Of a DNA stretch of 64,000 bases, positions 51,302-60,731 are shown one piece after another. This DNA is from Litorimonas sp051251645. Lineage in GTDB: Bacteria > Pseudomonadota > Alphaproteobacteria > Caulobacterales > Maricaulaceae. Below the pieces are notes generated by a model, which worked only from the letters and a program-made list of their open reading frames with translations, searched no databases and was not told where the DNA came from. A program made the translations under genes and the position numbers. Where the stretch lies: contig JBPOEY010000001.1 of NCBI GenBank assembly GCA_051251645.1, forward strand, positions 1,054,001 through 1,118,000, given 5' to 3'. The stretch's first letter is position 1; each line of letters begins with the position of its first letter.

Positions 51302-53404
51302 GTGAGACCTGCTATCCTCAATCCTTGGTTTACCGATGTTCGGTCCCTGAATGGGGTTGGCGACAAAGTCGGCGAGAACTTGGAACGTGCCTTTTCAGTA
51401 CGAAATCCGGCAAGACTGCGCGATCTACTTTTAACGCCACCTAGCAGCCTAATTGATCGATCTAATCGACCGGGCATTGCCGGGGCTATGCAGGGTGATG
51501 TTGCGACGTTTCTGATTACGGTCGGGCGGCATTCGCCGGGAAAAACACGGTCCCAACCTTACCGCATTCGGGTCTATGATGAGACGGGCGAGATGACGCT
51601 GGTCTTTTTCAAGGCTTACGGATCGACATTGGAACGTCAGTTTCCGGAAGGCGATCAAAAGCTGATTTCCGGTAGGGTTGAGATCTACAACGCGCAAGCG
51701 CAAATGAGCCATCCGGATTATGTGCTGGACCCGGAACACGCAGACGAGTTGCCTAATTTCGAACCCGTCTACCCACTGACGGCAGGGTTATCGCCAAAGA
51801 TCGCGCGGAAATCTGTGTGGTCTGCGTTGAAAACTATTAGCTTGGGTAAGGCCTTGCCGGAATGGATTGACACGCATTTCTTGAAACAAAATGATTGGCC
51901 AAGTTTCAATGAAGCCATCCTGCGGCTGCATCAGCCTAGTCATATCGTCGATGCTTCGCCCAGCGCACCGCCGCTCAAACGCCTCGCCTATGATGAACTT
52001 CTCGCCAAACAAGTCGCAATGGCCTTGGTGCGTGAGCATAACCGTGCGCTCAAAGGCGAAGCGCTGACGGCAAAGGGCGAATATGTTGAGGATGTTTTGC
52101 GCGGCTCACCCTTCCCACCGACGGGGGCACAAGCGCGGGCGTTCGAAGAGATCAAAGCCGATATGAGCACAACGTCACGTATGGCCCGATTGCTCCAAGG
52201 CGATGTCGGGGCAGGCAAAACCTTCGTCGCGGCGCTTGCTAGCGCCTATGCGTGCGAAGCGGGCGCACAGGTCGCAGTTATGGCACCGACCGAAATTCTC
52301 GCCCGTCAACACGCCGATACGCTCGGCGCAATGCTGGAACCCGCCGGACTGGTCGTCGAAGCCCTGACGGGGCGCGATAAAGGACAGGCCCGTAAAGCGA
52401 TCAATAGCGGTCTTTCAGAAGGCCACATTGATGTTGTCGTTGGCACGCATGCGCTGTTCCAAGACGGAGTGGAGTTTGATCGCTTGGGGCTCGTCATTAT
52501 TGATGAGCAGCACCGCTTTGGGGTACGGGACCGTTTGCGACTGACGGAAAAGGGCGATGCGCCCGATCTCCTCGTTATGACGGCTACGCCCATCCCCCGC
52601 ACGCTAGCGCTGACAAGCTATGGGGATCTGGACATTTCGATTCTGGATGAAAAACCGGCCGGGCGGCAACCGATCGAGACGGTCGCCCTGCCCTTACAGC
52701 GGCTCGATGATGTGATCGATGCGGCCGGTCGTGCGGTCAAGAAAGGGGATCAAGTCTATTGGGTCTGTCCATTGGTTGAAGAGAGTGAAGTCAGCGACCT
52801 CTCGTCCGCTGAGGACCGCCATCGCCAACTGACGGCCATATTTGGCGACCGGATTGGCTTGCTGCACGGGCGCATGTCAGCGACAGAAAAAGAAACCATC
52901 AGCAAAACCTTTAAAGCGGGCGGTTACGATATCCTCGTCGCGACGACGGTGATCGAAGTTGGGGTCGACGCGCCCGACGCGACTGTCATGGTTATTGAGC
53001 ATGCCGAACGTTTCGGCCTCGCCCAGCTGCACCAACTCCGCGGCCGTGTGGGACGCGGCGATAAGAAAAGTAGCTGTATCCTGCTTTATAAATCTCCGCT
53101 GAGCCATAATGGGAAAGAGCGATTGAACATCTTGCGCGAAAGCGAAGATGGATTTTTAATTGCGGAAAAAGATTGGGAATTACGTGGCTCTGGTGACCTT
53201 TTAGGGGCCGCACAATCCGGCGTCCCGCGCTTCCGTCTGGCCAATTTGGACAAACATCGCGACCTTTTAGAAACCGCGACGCAAGATGCGCGGCTGCTCG
53301 TTCAAAAAGATCCCGGACTCACGAGCGACCGTGGACAGGCCGCCCGCGTATTACTCTATTTGTTCGAACAAGATTTCGGTATTGCAATGATGCGAGCGGG
53401 CTAA
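51302..53404 (+). CDS. recG: ATP-dependent DNA helicase RecG
   Basis: RecG drives fork regression and branch migration. The 700-residue protein has the wedge domain with an OB fold (about 65-160), then helicase motifs: Walker A LLQGDVGAGKTFVAALA, DEQH in VIIDEQHRFGVRDRL, TATPIPRTLAL, and the QLRGRVGRG motif VI. GTG 51302 gives MRPAILNPWF, matching relatives; a TTG at 51281 would add seven residues. It is divergent from sdhE-mfd, so three repair or respiration genes share one intergenic region. No LexA-type box is seen upstream. Confidence 0.96.
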   Translation: MRPAILNPWFTDVRSLNGVGDKVGENLERAFSVRNPARLRDLLLTPPSSLIDRSNRPGIAGAMQGDVATFLITVGRHSPGKTRSQPYRIRVYDETGEMTLVFFKAYGSTLERQFPEGDQKLISGRVEIYNAQAQMSHPDYVLDPEHADELPNFEPVYPLTAGLSPKIARKSVWSALKTISLGKALPEWIDTHFLKQNDWPSFNEAILRLHQPSHIVDASPSAPPLKRLAYDELLAKQVAMALVREHNRALKGEALTAKGEYVEDVLRGSPFPPTGAQARAFEEIKADMSTTSRMARLLQGDVGAGKTFVAALASAYACEAGAQVAVMAPTEILARQHADTLGAMLEPAGLVVEALTGRDKGQARKAINSGLSEGHIDVVVGTHALFQDGVEFDRLGLVIIDEQHRFGVRDRLRLTEKGDAPDLLVMTATPIPRTLALTSYGDLDISILDEKPAGRQPIETVALPLQRLDDVIDAAGRAVKKGDQVYWVCPLVEESEVSDLSSAEDRHRQLTAIFGDRIGLLHGRMSATEKETISKTFKAGGYDILVATTVIEVGVDAPDATVMVIEHAERFGLAQLHQLRGRVGRGDKKSSCILLYKSPLSHNGKERLNILRESEDGFLIAEKDWELRGSGDLLGAAQSGVPRFRLANLDKHRDLLETATQDARLLVQKDPGLTSDRGQAARVLLYLFEQDFGIAMMRAG

Positions 53405-53415
53405 GCCAAACGACA

Positions 53416-54147
53416 CTAAGTCGACAATGTTTCATCATTCAACGGAAGCGCAGGATCATTCGTTACGAAGTCTTCCAAAGCTTTGTTTGATGACACCATG
53501 CCGCCGGAGATAATCATTTTCGCACCCTCTTCGGGCGTCATGTCCAGTAATTTGATCTCGTCTGTTGGCACAAACAGGAGGAAGCCGGATGTCGGGTTTG
53601 GTGTCGTCGGCAGGAAGACACAGACGAAATCTTGACCCGTATCCTTCAATGTGGCTTCTGGCGCGCCAGATAAATCAGCCGTCACAAAACCAATCGCCCA
53701 TATCCCTTTACGCGGATATTCGATCAAGCAGACATCGCGAAATGCACGGTCCTTCTGTTGAGCTATCGTGTTCAGGATTTGCTTGATGCCATTATAAACT
53801 GGCGAAATGACGGGGACCCGCGCGAGGACGGCTTCACCCGCCTTAAGTGCACTGGTGCCGACCCGATTAGAGACAATTATGCCGAGAAAGGTTAGCCCAA
53901 CCACGGCTAGAATCAGCGCGAGCAACCAGAAAAATGGGAAATCAAAATAGTTCGATGGATCAAGCGCGTCGGGAACAATGCCCCACACGGCCGAATCGAT
54001 CGCGCTTATGAGTTTGCTGACCATCCAAACGACAGCGACAATTGGCAACGCGACGAGTGTGCCTGCGATTAAACGGTTCCGTAGCCAGCGAATGACTCGG
54101 ACGCGAGGAGCCTTATGGATTTTAACTTTCTGATGTGCGTCTGTCAT
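53416..54147 (-). CDS. DUF502 membrane protein
   Basis: A 243-residue inner-membrane protein of the DUF502 family. Two hydrophobic segments are clear, LIAGTLVALPIVAVVWMVSK and FFWLLALILAVVGLTFLGII. Family features follow: ARVPVISPVYNGIKQI, LIEYPRKGIWAIGFVT, and VFLPTTPNPTSGFLLFVP. It is convergent with recG (11 bp apart). The function of DUF502 proteins is not known. Confidence 0.9.
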   Translation of the reverse strand: MTDAHQKVKIHKAPRVRVIRWLRNRLIAGTLVALPIVAVVWMVSKLISAIDSAVWGIVPDALDPSNYFDFPFFWLLALILAVVGLTFLGIIVSNRVGTSALKAGEAVLARVPVISPVYNGIKQILNTIAQQKDRAFRDVCLIEYPRKGIWAIGFVTADLSGAPEATLKDTGQDFVCVFLPTTPNPTSGFLLFVPTDEIKLLDMTPEEGAKMIISGGMVSSNKALEDFVTNDPALPLNDETLST

Positions 54148-54240
54148 GCTCAGATACCCTTGCCTGCTTGCCGCCTTATCCCCTTCCGTGCTTATGACAA
54201 CAAGATCGGGTGAATGATAGCGAGAAGGTCGTTAACGTTG

Positions 54241-55497
54241 ATGGCAATGAGCGATAATAGCAGCCGCCGTGTTGCTGCGTGGCAAATGGTGACGGGTGGC
54301 GTGATTGCAACGCTCATCATAGCCGGCGCATTAGCTTGGTTTTATCGGGACGACATTTTTCAGACCATTCAGGACCCGCGCCAACCGTTTCAGACATACG
54401 ATCCGCCTGGAGCGCCTGATTATGCGTTGGCTGAAAGCTGGCTTAGCCAACCTGATTTGACCATCGATCCGTTCACGCTGAGTAAAAAAGGCGACGTGTT
54501 TGTCATCGTGCCGAGCGTTTATCGCGGTGGTGAACACTATGTTCTCCCCAGTGATGATCTACGCCGGAAGTCAAAATTGGAGCGGATCGTTCGCCCCAAT
54601 TACGTTACGCCTTATGGGGATGCCGGACGTCTTTTTGCGCCGTTTTACCGCCAAGCATCGCTCTACAGCTACATGACGACGCGCGAGGACGCGCGACTAG
54701 CGCAAGATTTCGCCTATCAAGACGTAAAACGTGCGTTTGAAGTCTTTCTAAAACACAGCCCCCCAGAGCGCCCCCTCGTCCTCGTTGGACATAACCAAGG
54801 AGCGGCGCATTTAATCCGCCTGCTGCAAGATTATTTTGCCAATGATCCGCAGCTTACAAACCGATTGGCGGTTGCTTATGTAATCGATTACCCCGTTCCA
54901 TTGGATTTATTTGAGACCGCTTTTGGCGCACTGAAACCTTGCGAAACAGCCAATGATACGGGCTGCATCGCTGCCTTTGGCACGTTTATGCCCGGCGAAC
55001 ATGTCATCGCTGAGCGCTTTATGGAACGGCTATTGGTTCACGATGGCAATGGCTATCGCAGCGTAAATGGACGGCGACTTCTTTGTATGAACCCGCTAAT
55101 CTGGAGCCGGGCTGAGGATTATGCCCCGGAACGTCTGCATTTGGGCGGGGTGGCTGCTGAAGGCCTTGAACCGGATATTCGGCCCGCAGCGCGCCCTAAT
55201 CAAGTCGGCGCGCAATGTCAGGACGGGATACTCTTGGTTGATAAGCCGAGGTCTCGCTCTCTGCGCCGCCCCATACAGATCGGTGCCAAGTTTCGAACGT
55301 TGCCGTCAAACCTGTTCTACGAAGATTTAAAACAAAATGCCGTGACCCGTGTCGAAGCGCTGATTGCGTCGGGCACGCTGCCCAAACGAACGAAAGCCCT
55401 TGATGGTTTCGATCTGATTGAGGTTGAAGACAGCCCAGTTGTTCCTGCGACAGACCGCCCACCGACATCACAAATTCCTGATGGTGATAAGCGGTAG
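54241..55497 (+). CDS. DUF3089 alpha/beta-hydrolase-like protein, nucleophile Ser replaced by Asn
   Basis: A 418-residue protein with an N-terminal transmembrane anchor (MVTGGVIATLIIAGALAWFY) and a DUF3089 domain. Landmarks are DVFVIVPSVYRGGEHYV, ASLYSYMTTREDARLAQDFA and the nucleophile elbow VLVGHNQGAAHLIRLLQ. Members I know read GHSQG there, so the Ser is Asn (AAC). Either the protein is inactive or it uses another residue. The start may be ATG 54241, 54247 or 54214. It is 33 bp upstream of cysK but probably not part of that run. Confidence 0.82.
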   Translation: MAMSDNSSRRVAAWQMVTGGVIATLIIAGALAWFYRDDIFQTIQDPRQPFQTYDPPGAPDYALAESWLSQPDLTIDPFTLSKKGDVFVIVPSVYRGGEHYVLPSDDLRRKSKLERIVRPNYVTPYGDAGRLFAPFYRQASLYSYMTTREDARLAQDFAYQDVKRAFEVFLKHSPPERPLVLVGHNQGAAHLIRLLQDYFANDPQLTNRLAVAYVIDYPVPLDLFETAFGALKPCETANDTGCIAAFGTFMPGEHVIAERFMERLLVHDGNGYRSVNGRRLLCMNPLIWSRAEDYAPERLHLGGVAAEGLEPDIRPAARPNQVGAQCQDGILLVDKPRSRSLRRPIQIGAKFRTLPSNLFYEDLKQNAVTRVEALIASGTLPKRTKALDGFDLIEVEDSPVVPATDRPPTSQIPDGDKR

Positions 55498-55530
55498 CAA
55501 AACGACCCTAACGCTGGCAAAGATGTTCTT

Positions 55531-56526
55531 ATGTTAGCTAATTCAGTCATCGACCTCATCGGTAATACCCCTCTGCTCAAATTGCAGGACGCCTCAAAAA
55601 TGACGGGGTGCAATATTTACGGAAAAGCCGAATTTCTGAACCCCGGTCAGTCAGTCAAAGACCGTGCCGCCTTGTGGATTATCCGTGATGCTGAAGCGAG
55701 CGGCGCGCTCCGGCCCGGCGGCGTGGTTGTCGAAGGAACAGCGGGCAATACAGGCATTGGCCTCGCCATGGTCTGTTCAGCGCTCGGCTATCGCTGTAAA
55801 ATCATCATGCCTCGCACCCAAAGCCAAGAGAAGAAAGACGCGGTCAAATTGCTCGGCGCTGAACTCATTGAAGTCGATGCCGTACCTTACGCCAATCCAG
55901 ACAATTATGTGCATGTGTCTGAGCGGCTCGCCGCAGAGCTCAATGAGACCGAACCGAATGGCGCCATATGGGCCAATCAGTTCGATAATGTTGCCAATCG
56001 CCAAGCCCATATCGATAGCACAGCGCAGGAAGTTTGGACTCAAACGGACGGTAAGGTTGATGGCTTTGTTTGTTCTGTTGGGTCGGGCGGAACATTGGGC
56101 GGAATGTCGATGGGACTCAAAGCTCATAACTCTGAGATCAAGATTGGCGTTGCGGACCCATATGGCTCCAAAATGTTCGCCTATTACGATCATGGTGAAC
56201 TAGAGTCTGAAGGCAATTCGATCACAGAAGGCATCGGACAGGGCCGAATTACGGCCAACTTACAAGACGTGATCGTCGACCGCGCATACCGCATTAGCGA
56301 TACGGAAGCCTTACAGATCATCTTTGAACTCAACCAGTTAGAAGGGATTTGCTTAGGCGGTTCTTCCGGTATCAATGTCGCGGGCGCAATCCATATGGCG
56401 CGCGAAATGGGACCGGGCCACACGATCGTGACGATCCTGTGTGACTATGGGCAGCGCTATCAGTCCAAAGTTTATAATCCTGAATTTCTTAAGGAAAAAG
56501 GACTTCCTGTCCCGAGTTGGCTATGA
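55531..56526 (+). CDS. cysK: Cysteine synthase A
   Basis: CysK joins O-acetylserine and sulfide to make cysteine with PLP. The 331-residue protein has SVIDLIGNTPLLKL, the PLP lysine in FLNPGQSVKDRAALW, the substrate loop GTAGNTGIGLAM and the phosphate-binding VGSGGTLGGMS. It takes the sulfide produced by the cysG-cysH operon at 35.8-40.2 kb. Its stop overlaps the start of the sulfurtransferase gene (ATGA). Some close relatives are annotated as PLP-dependent cysteine synthases with wider substrate use. Confidence 0.94.
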   Translation: MLANSVIDLIGNTPLLKLQDASKMTGCNIYGKAEFLNPGQSVKDRAALWIIRDAEASGALRPGGVVVEGTAGNTGIGLAMVCSALGYRCKIIMPRTQSQEKKDAVKLLGAELIEVDAVPYANPDNYVHVSERLAAELNETEPNGAIWANQFDNVANRQAHIDSTAQEVWTQTDGKVDGFVCSVGSGGTLGGMSMGLKAHNSEIKIGVADPYGSKMFAYYDHGELESEGNSITEGIGQGRITANLQDVIVDRAYRISDTEALQIIFELNQLEGICLGGSSGINVAGAIHMAREMGPGHTIVTILCDYGQRYQSKVYNPEFLKEKGLPVPSWL

Positions 56527-57287
56527 TTTCTCTCGACGCCACAGCAATACCAAATGGCTATGATTTAGCTGATGCAACATGGGTCATGCCTAGCCGCACA
56601 GATCCGCTCGATAACTACCTCTTCGGCACGAGCCACCGTATTGATACAGACGCCATCAAGGCGTTCCCTATTGATAAACGCCTGAGCGGCGCCGCTAAAG
56701 TTTTCGGTCAATGCGGATTGCGGGGAGAGCTGCCTGTTGCGGTCTATGATCGGGCCGGATTATTCTCTGCGCCTTGGGTCTGGTGGATGCTGCGCTCACA
56801 TGGATGCAAGGCCGTATTGGTAGAAGGTTGGAGCGATACGGTATCGAACAGTCCGAAACCTACAGCCTCTTTTTTCGGATCTAGTGCTAACCCTGCGGCG
56901 ATGAACGCATCCAAAGACGATGTTCTTGCGGTGCTTGGTACGCAAACACAAATTATCGATGCACGACCTGCGGCTCGCTTTGCGGGCGACGCCGATGAAC
57001 CTCGCCCAGACTGCCGCGCCGGGCATATCCCCGGTAGCGTCAACATCCCCTTTCCGACTCTTAAATCCGAACGAAAGTTCCATGATCAGGAAACACTTTG
57101 GGATTTGTTCGATGACCAAGAAATTGATCTGGACAGTCCGATTATTACGACCTGTGGCTCTGGCATCACCGCCTCTGGCCTTGCCTTTGCGCTGACTCGT
57201 TGCGGCGCAAAAAACGTCAAAGTCTATCAGGGCTCATGGGCAGAATGGGGCTCAGACGCGACTCTACCGATTGCGACGGGCGCATGA
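56523..57287 (+). CDS. sseA: 3-mercaptopyruvate-type sulfurtransferase (two rhodanese domains)
   Basis: A 254-residue protein with two rhodanese-like domains; the second is catalytic. The active loop TTCGSGITASGLAF has the CGSG(I/V)T pattern of 3-mercaptopyruvate sulfurtransferases. Domain links include DRAGLFSAPWVWWMLRSHG in the first half and CRAGHIPGSVNIPFP in the second. ATG 56523 overlaps the cysK stop; TTG 56517 is an in-frame alternative. It overlaps metC by four bases, so cysteine breakdown or persulfide transfer is coupled to cysteine synthesis. Confidence 0.9.
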   Translation: MISLDATAIPNGYDLADATWVMPSRTDPLDNYLFGTSHRIDTDAIKAFPIDKRLSGAAKVFGQCGLRGELPVAVYDRAGLFSAPWVWWMLRSHGCKAVLVEGWSDTVSNSPKPTASFFGSSANPAAMNASKDDVLAVLGTQTQIIDARPAARFAGDADEPRPDCRAGHIPGSVNIPFPTLKSERKFHDQETLWDLFDDQEIDLDSPIITTCGSGITASGLAFALTRCGAKNVKVYQGSWAEWGSDATLPIATGA

Positions 57288-58429
57288 CCGACCGCCGCAC
57301 AAAATTTGCCCATATGGGCCGCCCTAAACCGGGCCTCGGCACACCCGTCAATCTAGGCATTGAGCGCGCGTCTACCCTTCTGTTTGAGAAATCCGAAGAT
57401 CTCTACCGAAATGATGTTCGTGGCTATGGCCGACACGGCACCAATGTTCACGATGCCTTGTGTGACCTATTTATTGAACTGGAAAGCGGCGCGACTTGTC
57501 AGCTTTACCCCTCGGGCGTTATGGCCTGCGTGCAACCCGTTTTGCCCTTTGTGAAACCCGGCGACCATGTCCTGTTGACGGACAGCGCTTATGGTCCAAC
57601 CCGTTATTTCTGCCAGACGTTTCTAAAGCAAATAGGTGTTGAGACTGAACTGTATGATCCGCGCATCGGTGCCGATATCGGCAAGCTTATTCGCGACAAT
57701 ACGGCTGTGGTTCTTCTCGAATCTCCGGGGTCTCTCACGTTTGAAGTTCAGGATATTCCGGCAATTTGTGGCGCAGCCAGAAAACGCGGCGTCATCTCCA
57801 TTGTCGACAATACATGGTCTGCGGGCCTGACGTGTAACCCGCTAAAGCTAGGCGCGAACATATCGACCCATTCAGCGACGAAATATTTCGGGGGACATGG
57901 CGACCTTCTCTTTGGCGCCGCGATTTGTGCGGACGCAAAGCATGGTGCCAAACTCGCCGCAACGGCCAAGCAAATGGGTGTCGCCAGCTCACCAGATGAT
58001 GCCTATCAAGTGCTGCGTGGATTTCGTTCTGTCGCGACTCGGTTTGCGCAGCAGGAACGTACGGCAGAGACGCTTGCCCGATGGCTACAAACGCAGGCGC
58101 AGGTCTTGGATGTACTGCACCCGGCTTTGGAGACCCATCCTGATCATACACTCTGGGCGCGCGACTTCTCCGGTAGTGGTAGCCTCTTTAGTGTTGTTCT
58201 GACACCGCGCCCCATGGAAGATATCAACCGCTTCATTGATGCGTTGCAATTGTTCGGGATCGGCTTTTCCTATGGCGGTTTTGAAAGCCTCGCTATTCAT
58301 TGCGACCCACAACTCAAACGTCGATTTGGTAAGGCCTTTGCGGGACCCGTCATCCGTTTTGCCTGCGGGCTTGAACATGTCGACGATTTAAAAGCTGATA
58401 TGGAACAGGCTTTTGCGAAAGTTTCTTGA
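57284..58429 (+). CDS. metC: Cystathionine beta-lyase MetC
   Basis: A 381-residue PLP enzyme of the Cys/Met metabolism family that splits cystathionine to homocysteine, pyruvate and ammonia. The PLP lysine is in STHSATKYFGGHGDLLFG; other landmarks are YGRHGTNVHDALCDLF, LTDSAYGPTRYFC and VDNTWSAGLTCNPL. ATG 57284 overlaps the sulfurtransferase stop; the frame to 57200 lies inside that gene. The sequence of the active region fits beta-lyase better than gamma-lyase. It ends 17 bases inside the next frame. Confidence 0.93.
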   Translation: MTDRRTKFAHMGRPKPGLGTPVNLGIERASTLLFEKSEDLYRNDVRGYGRHGTNVHDALCDLFIELESGATCQLYPSGVMACVQPVLPFVKPGDHVLLTDSAYGPTRYFCQTFLKQIGVETELYDPRIGADIGKLIRDNTAVVLLESPGSLTFEVQDIPAICGAARKRGVISIVDNTWSAGLTCNPLKLGANISTHSATKYFGGHGDLLFGAAICADAKHGAKLAATAKQMGVASSPDDAYQVLRGFRSVATRFAQQERTAETLARWLQTQAQVLDVLHPALETHPDHTLWARDFSGSGSLFSVVLTPRPMEDINRFIDALQLFGIGFSYGGFESLAIHCDPQLKRRFGKAFAGPVIRFACGLEHVDDLKADMEQAFAKVS

Positions 58430-59615
58430 GGCGATTTGGGCGCTTTTTAAGCTCGCCGCTATTGCCAGCATGATTGTGCTGGGATCGTGCACAACGGCAC
58501 GGACAATCTTAAAGCAGGCGCCCACTGATCTGCGAAAAGGGTGGCAGATACCGACACGGGCTGCCTTGCCCGAAATGAACGCGCGCGCTTTGCTTGAAAC
58601 AGAAATCTATGGGGAGATGGACCTTAACCCCATCGTTGAGGTCATTTCGTTTGAACAGCGACAATCGGATCAATTAGACACACGGGCGACCCTCGCCCAA
58701 TGGCGATTGCGAATCAACTATGGCAAGGCCTCGCGCGATGTTGATCTCGTCCTAATTCTGCCCACTGAAACCCCGCACGCCCCCGTTATTCTATCGCAGA
58801 ATTTCTGCCCCAATAACGACGTCATTCCCCTTACCGGCGTTCGCGCGCCAGATGGTGCGGAGTTTAGTTGTTCCGGTGGCGGCATTCTCGGAATGTTGAT
58901 GAGCAACGTGTTTGGACGCTATATTGTCCAACCCCCTCTCCAAGACATCCTTGATCGCGGCTATGGGTTGGCCGCCCTTTATCCGAGCCAGTTTGTCCCG
59001 GATCGCAGCGAGACTGGCTTAGCCGCGCTCAACGCATTGTTTCCCGATCACCCTAATCGACCCGGTGCTTTGGCCGTTTGGTCCAATTTGTTTGGCGTTA
59101 CCGCGCGAACCATAGAGGCGGAGTTCGGAGCGCGTCCTATGATCGCTTACGGCCATTCTCGGTTCGGAAAAACGGCCCTGCTTGCCGGGGCTTGGTCCGA
59201 CGATATTGACGCAATCATCGCCCATCAAAGTGGAACGCTCGGTGCGTCCGCTTTAGATGATAAGGACGGCGAACCGTTAGAGGCTTTGGTGCAAGGCTAC
59301 CCGCATTGGCCTGGATTGGGTGTGAGGCGCTATAGCGACCGGCCAAACAGCTTGCCCGTCCGCCCTGCCGACCTGCTCGCTCTCACAGGCGACAAACCCG
59401 TGCTATTAGGCAATGCGCGGCGTGATGTCTGGTCAGACCCTTGGGGCGCTTACAAAGAAGGTAAAATGGCGTGGGGTGACGCGTTTGGAGCCACCCAACC
59501 GTCAGACTTTCGGCCGAGCGACACGAAGGCCTATTGGTTGCGGCCCGGCACCCACGGCGTTGTCAAAGAAGACTGGCCCGCGTTCCTTGACTTTTTAGAT
59601 GCGAATATCCCGTGA
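58413..59615 (+). CDS. Lipoprotein alpha/beta hydrolase, CE15 glucuronoyl-esterase-like
   Basis: A 400-residue exported hydrolase. The signal ends in a lipobox (SMIVLGSC), so it is anchored in the envelope. The nucleophile elbow GHSRFGKTALLAGAWSDD, followed by AHQSGTLGAS, is like the GxSRxGK pattern of carbohydrate esterase family 15, and HGVVKEDW near the end may supply the catalytic His. The start is TTG 58413, inside metC; it gives a full signal peptide. An ATG at 58470 would lose it. CE15 enzymes cut glucuronoyl esters in lignocellulose or algal polymers; that substrate is inferred. Confidence 0.8.
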   Translation: MRKFLEAIWALFKLAAIASMIVLGSCTTARTILKQAPTDLRKGWQIPTRAALPEMNARALLETEIYGEMDLNPIVEVISFEQRQSDQLDTRATLAQWRLRINYGKASRDVDLVLILPTETPHAPVILSQNFCPNNDVIPLTGVRAPDGAEFSCSGGGILGMLMSNVFGRYIVQPPLQDILDRGYGLAALYPSQFVPDRSETGLAALNALFPDHPNRPGALAVWSNLFGVTARTIEAEFGARPMIAYGHSRFGKTALLAGAWSDDIDAIIAHQSGTLGASALDDKDGEPLEALVQGYPHWPGLGVRRYSDRPNSLPVRPADLLALTGDKPVLLGNARRDVWSDPWGAYKEGKMAWGDAFGATQPSDFRPSDTKAYWLRPGTHGVVKEDWPAFLDFLDANIP

Positions 59616-60553
59616 AACAGGCTGACCTCCAAATCATCGTCAACCAAATTTCTGTCGAGATGGCCGACCAAAGCGAGCGGGGAGACGTGGCCAATTACAT
59701 CCCGTCTTTGGCCTCTGTTTCGCCAGCCCATTTTGGTATGACGATCATTGATCATGATGGAAACTGTTATGCATCGGGCGATGCGGACGTCGCATTTTCG
59801 ATTCAAAGTATTAGCAAGGTTTTTTCGCTGACAATGGCGTTGGGATTAGTTGGCGATGGGCTGTGGGCGCGTGTTGGGCGTGAACCCTCAGGCAGTGCGT
59901 TTAACTCTATCGTTCAGCTTGAATGGGAACAAGGCATCCCCCGAAACCCGTTCATCAATGCCGGAGCTATTGTCGTCGCAGATATCCTGTTGGCGGGTTA
60001 TGAGCCGCGCGAGATTTTGGGTGAATTCATTCGTTTCATGCATATGGTCACGGGCGATGATACAATTACGATTGATGAAGCTGTCGCGAAAAGTGAGAAT
60101 GAGACCGGGTTTCGAAACAGGGCGCTCGCAAATTATATGCGCGCCTATGGGAATATCGAGAATTCTGTTGAGAAGACGTTAGGCGTCTATTTCCATCTCT
60201 GTTCCTTATCGATGAGTTGCCACCAACTGGCGATGGCGGGGCGTTATCTGATGGGCGGTGGACGGCGAGCGCCAGGCACATCCGATACCGTCATTTCGCA
60301 GCAGCGCGCGAAGCGTATTTTGGCCCTTATGATGATGTGTGGCCATTATGATGGATCAGGTGAATTTGCTTACCGTGTGGGACTTCCCGGCAAGTCGGGC
60401 GTTGGTGGCGGTATTTTGGCGATCGCGCCGGGCATTGCCTCTATTGCCGTGTGGTCCCCTGGCCTCAATTCGCAAGGCAATTCCCAGCTCGGGGCTATCG
60501 CGCTCGAACGGTTGATCGAGCTAACGGGCTGGTCCGTCTTTCGGACAGGTTAG
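59612..60553 (+). CDS. glsA: Glutaminase
   Basis: A serine-type glutaminase of the beta-lactamase-like fold (313 residues) that hydrolyses glutamine to glutamate and ammonia in the cytosol. The SxxK motif is FSIQSISKVFSLTMALG, and other conserved stretches are EPSGSAFNSIVQLE, PRNPFINAGAI and GLPGKSGVGGGILA. The GTG start overlaps the stop of the CE15-like gene (GTGA), so the run cysK-sseA-metC-esterase-glsA may be one transcript, though the last two genes have no clear sulfur role. Confidence 0.95.
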   Translation: MKQADLQIIVNQISVEMADQSERGDVANYIPSLASVSPAHFGMTIIDHDGNCYASGDADVAFSIQSISKVFSLTMALGLVGDGLWARVGREPSGSAFNSIVQLEWEQGIPRNPFINAGAIVVADILLAGYEPREILGEFIRFMHMVTGDDTITIDEAVAKSENETGFRNRALANYMRAYGNIENSVEKTLGVYFHLCSLSMSCHQLAMAGRYLMGGGRRAPGTSDTVISQQRAKRILALMMMCGHYDGSGEFAYRVGLPGKSGVGGGILAIAPGIASIAVWSPGLNSQGNSQLGAIALERLIELTGWSVFRTG

Positions 60554-60618
60554 ACACCGTGCGCTTTCGCCTGTAAGCGCGTGCTGGCGCGTTAACATGG
60601 TGATTGAATGCCAGAGAG

Positions 60619-60695
60619 TGGCGATCCCGGAGGGACTTGAACCCCCAACATCCTGATTAGAAATCAGGTGCTCTATCCAGTTGAGCTACGGGACC
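60619..60695 (-). tRNA. tRNA-Arg (anticodon TCT)
   Basis: A 77-base cloverleaf on the minus strand with CCA encoded. Acceptor GGTCCCG pairs with CGGGATC; the D arm is GCTCAACTGGATAGAGC. The anticodon stem CCTGA/TCAGG carries loop TTTCTAA, so TCT reads AGA and, by wobble, AGG. Confidence 0.97.
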
Positions 60696-60731
60696 CCAGT
60701 TGATCGTTACGACACAGGCGCACGTGAATGA

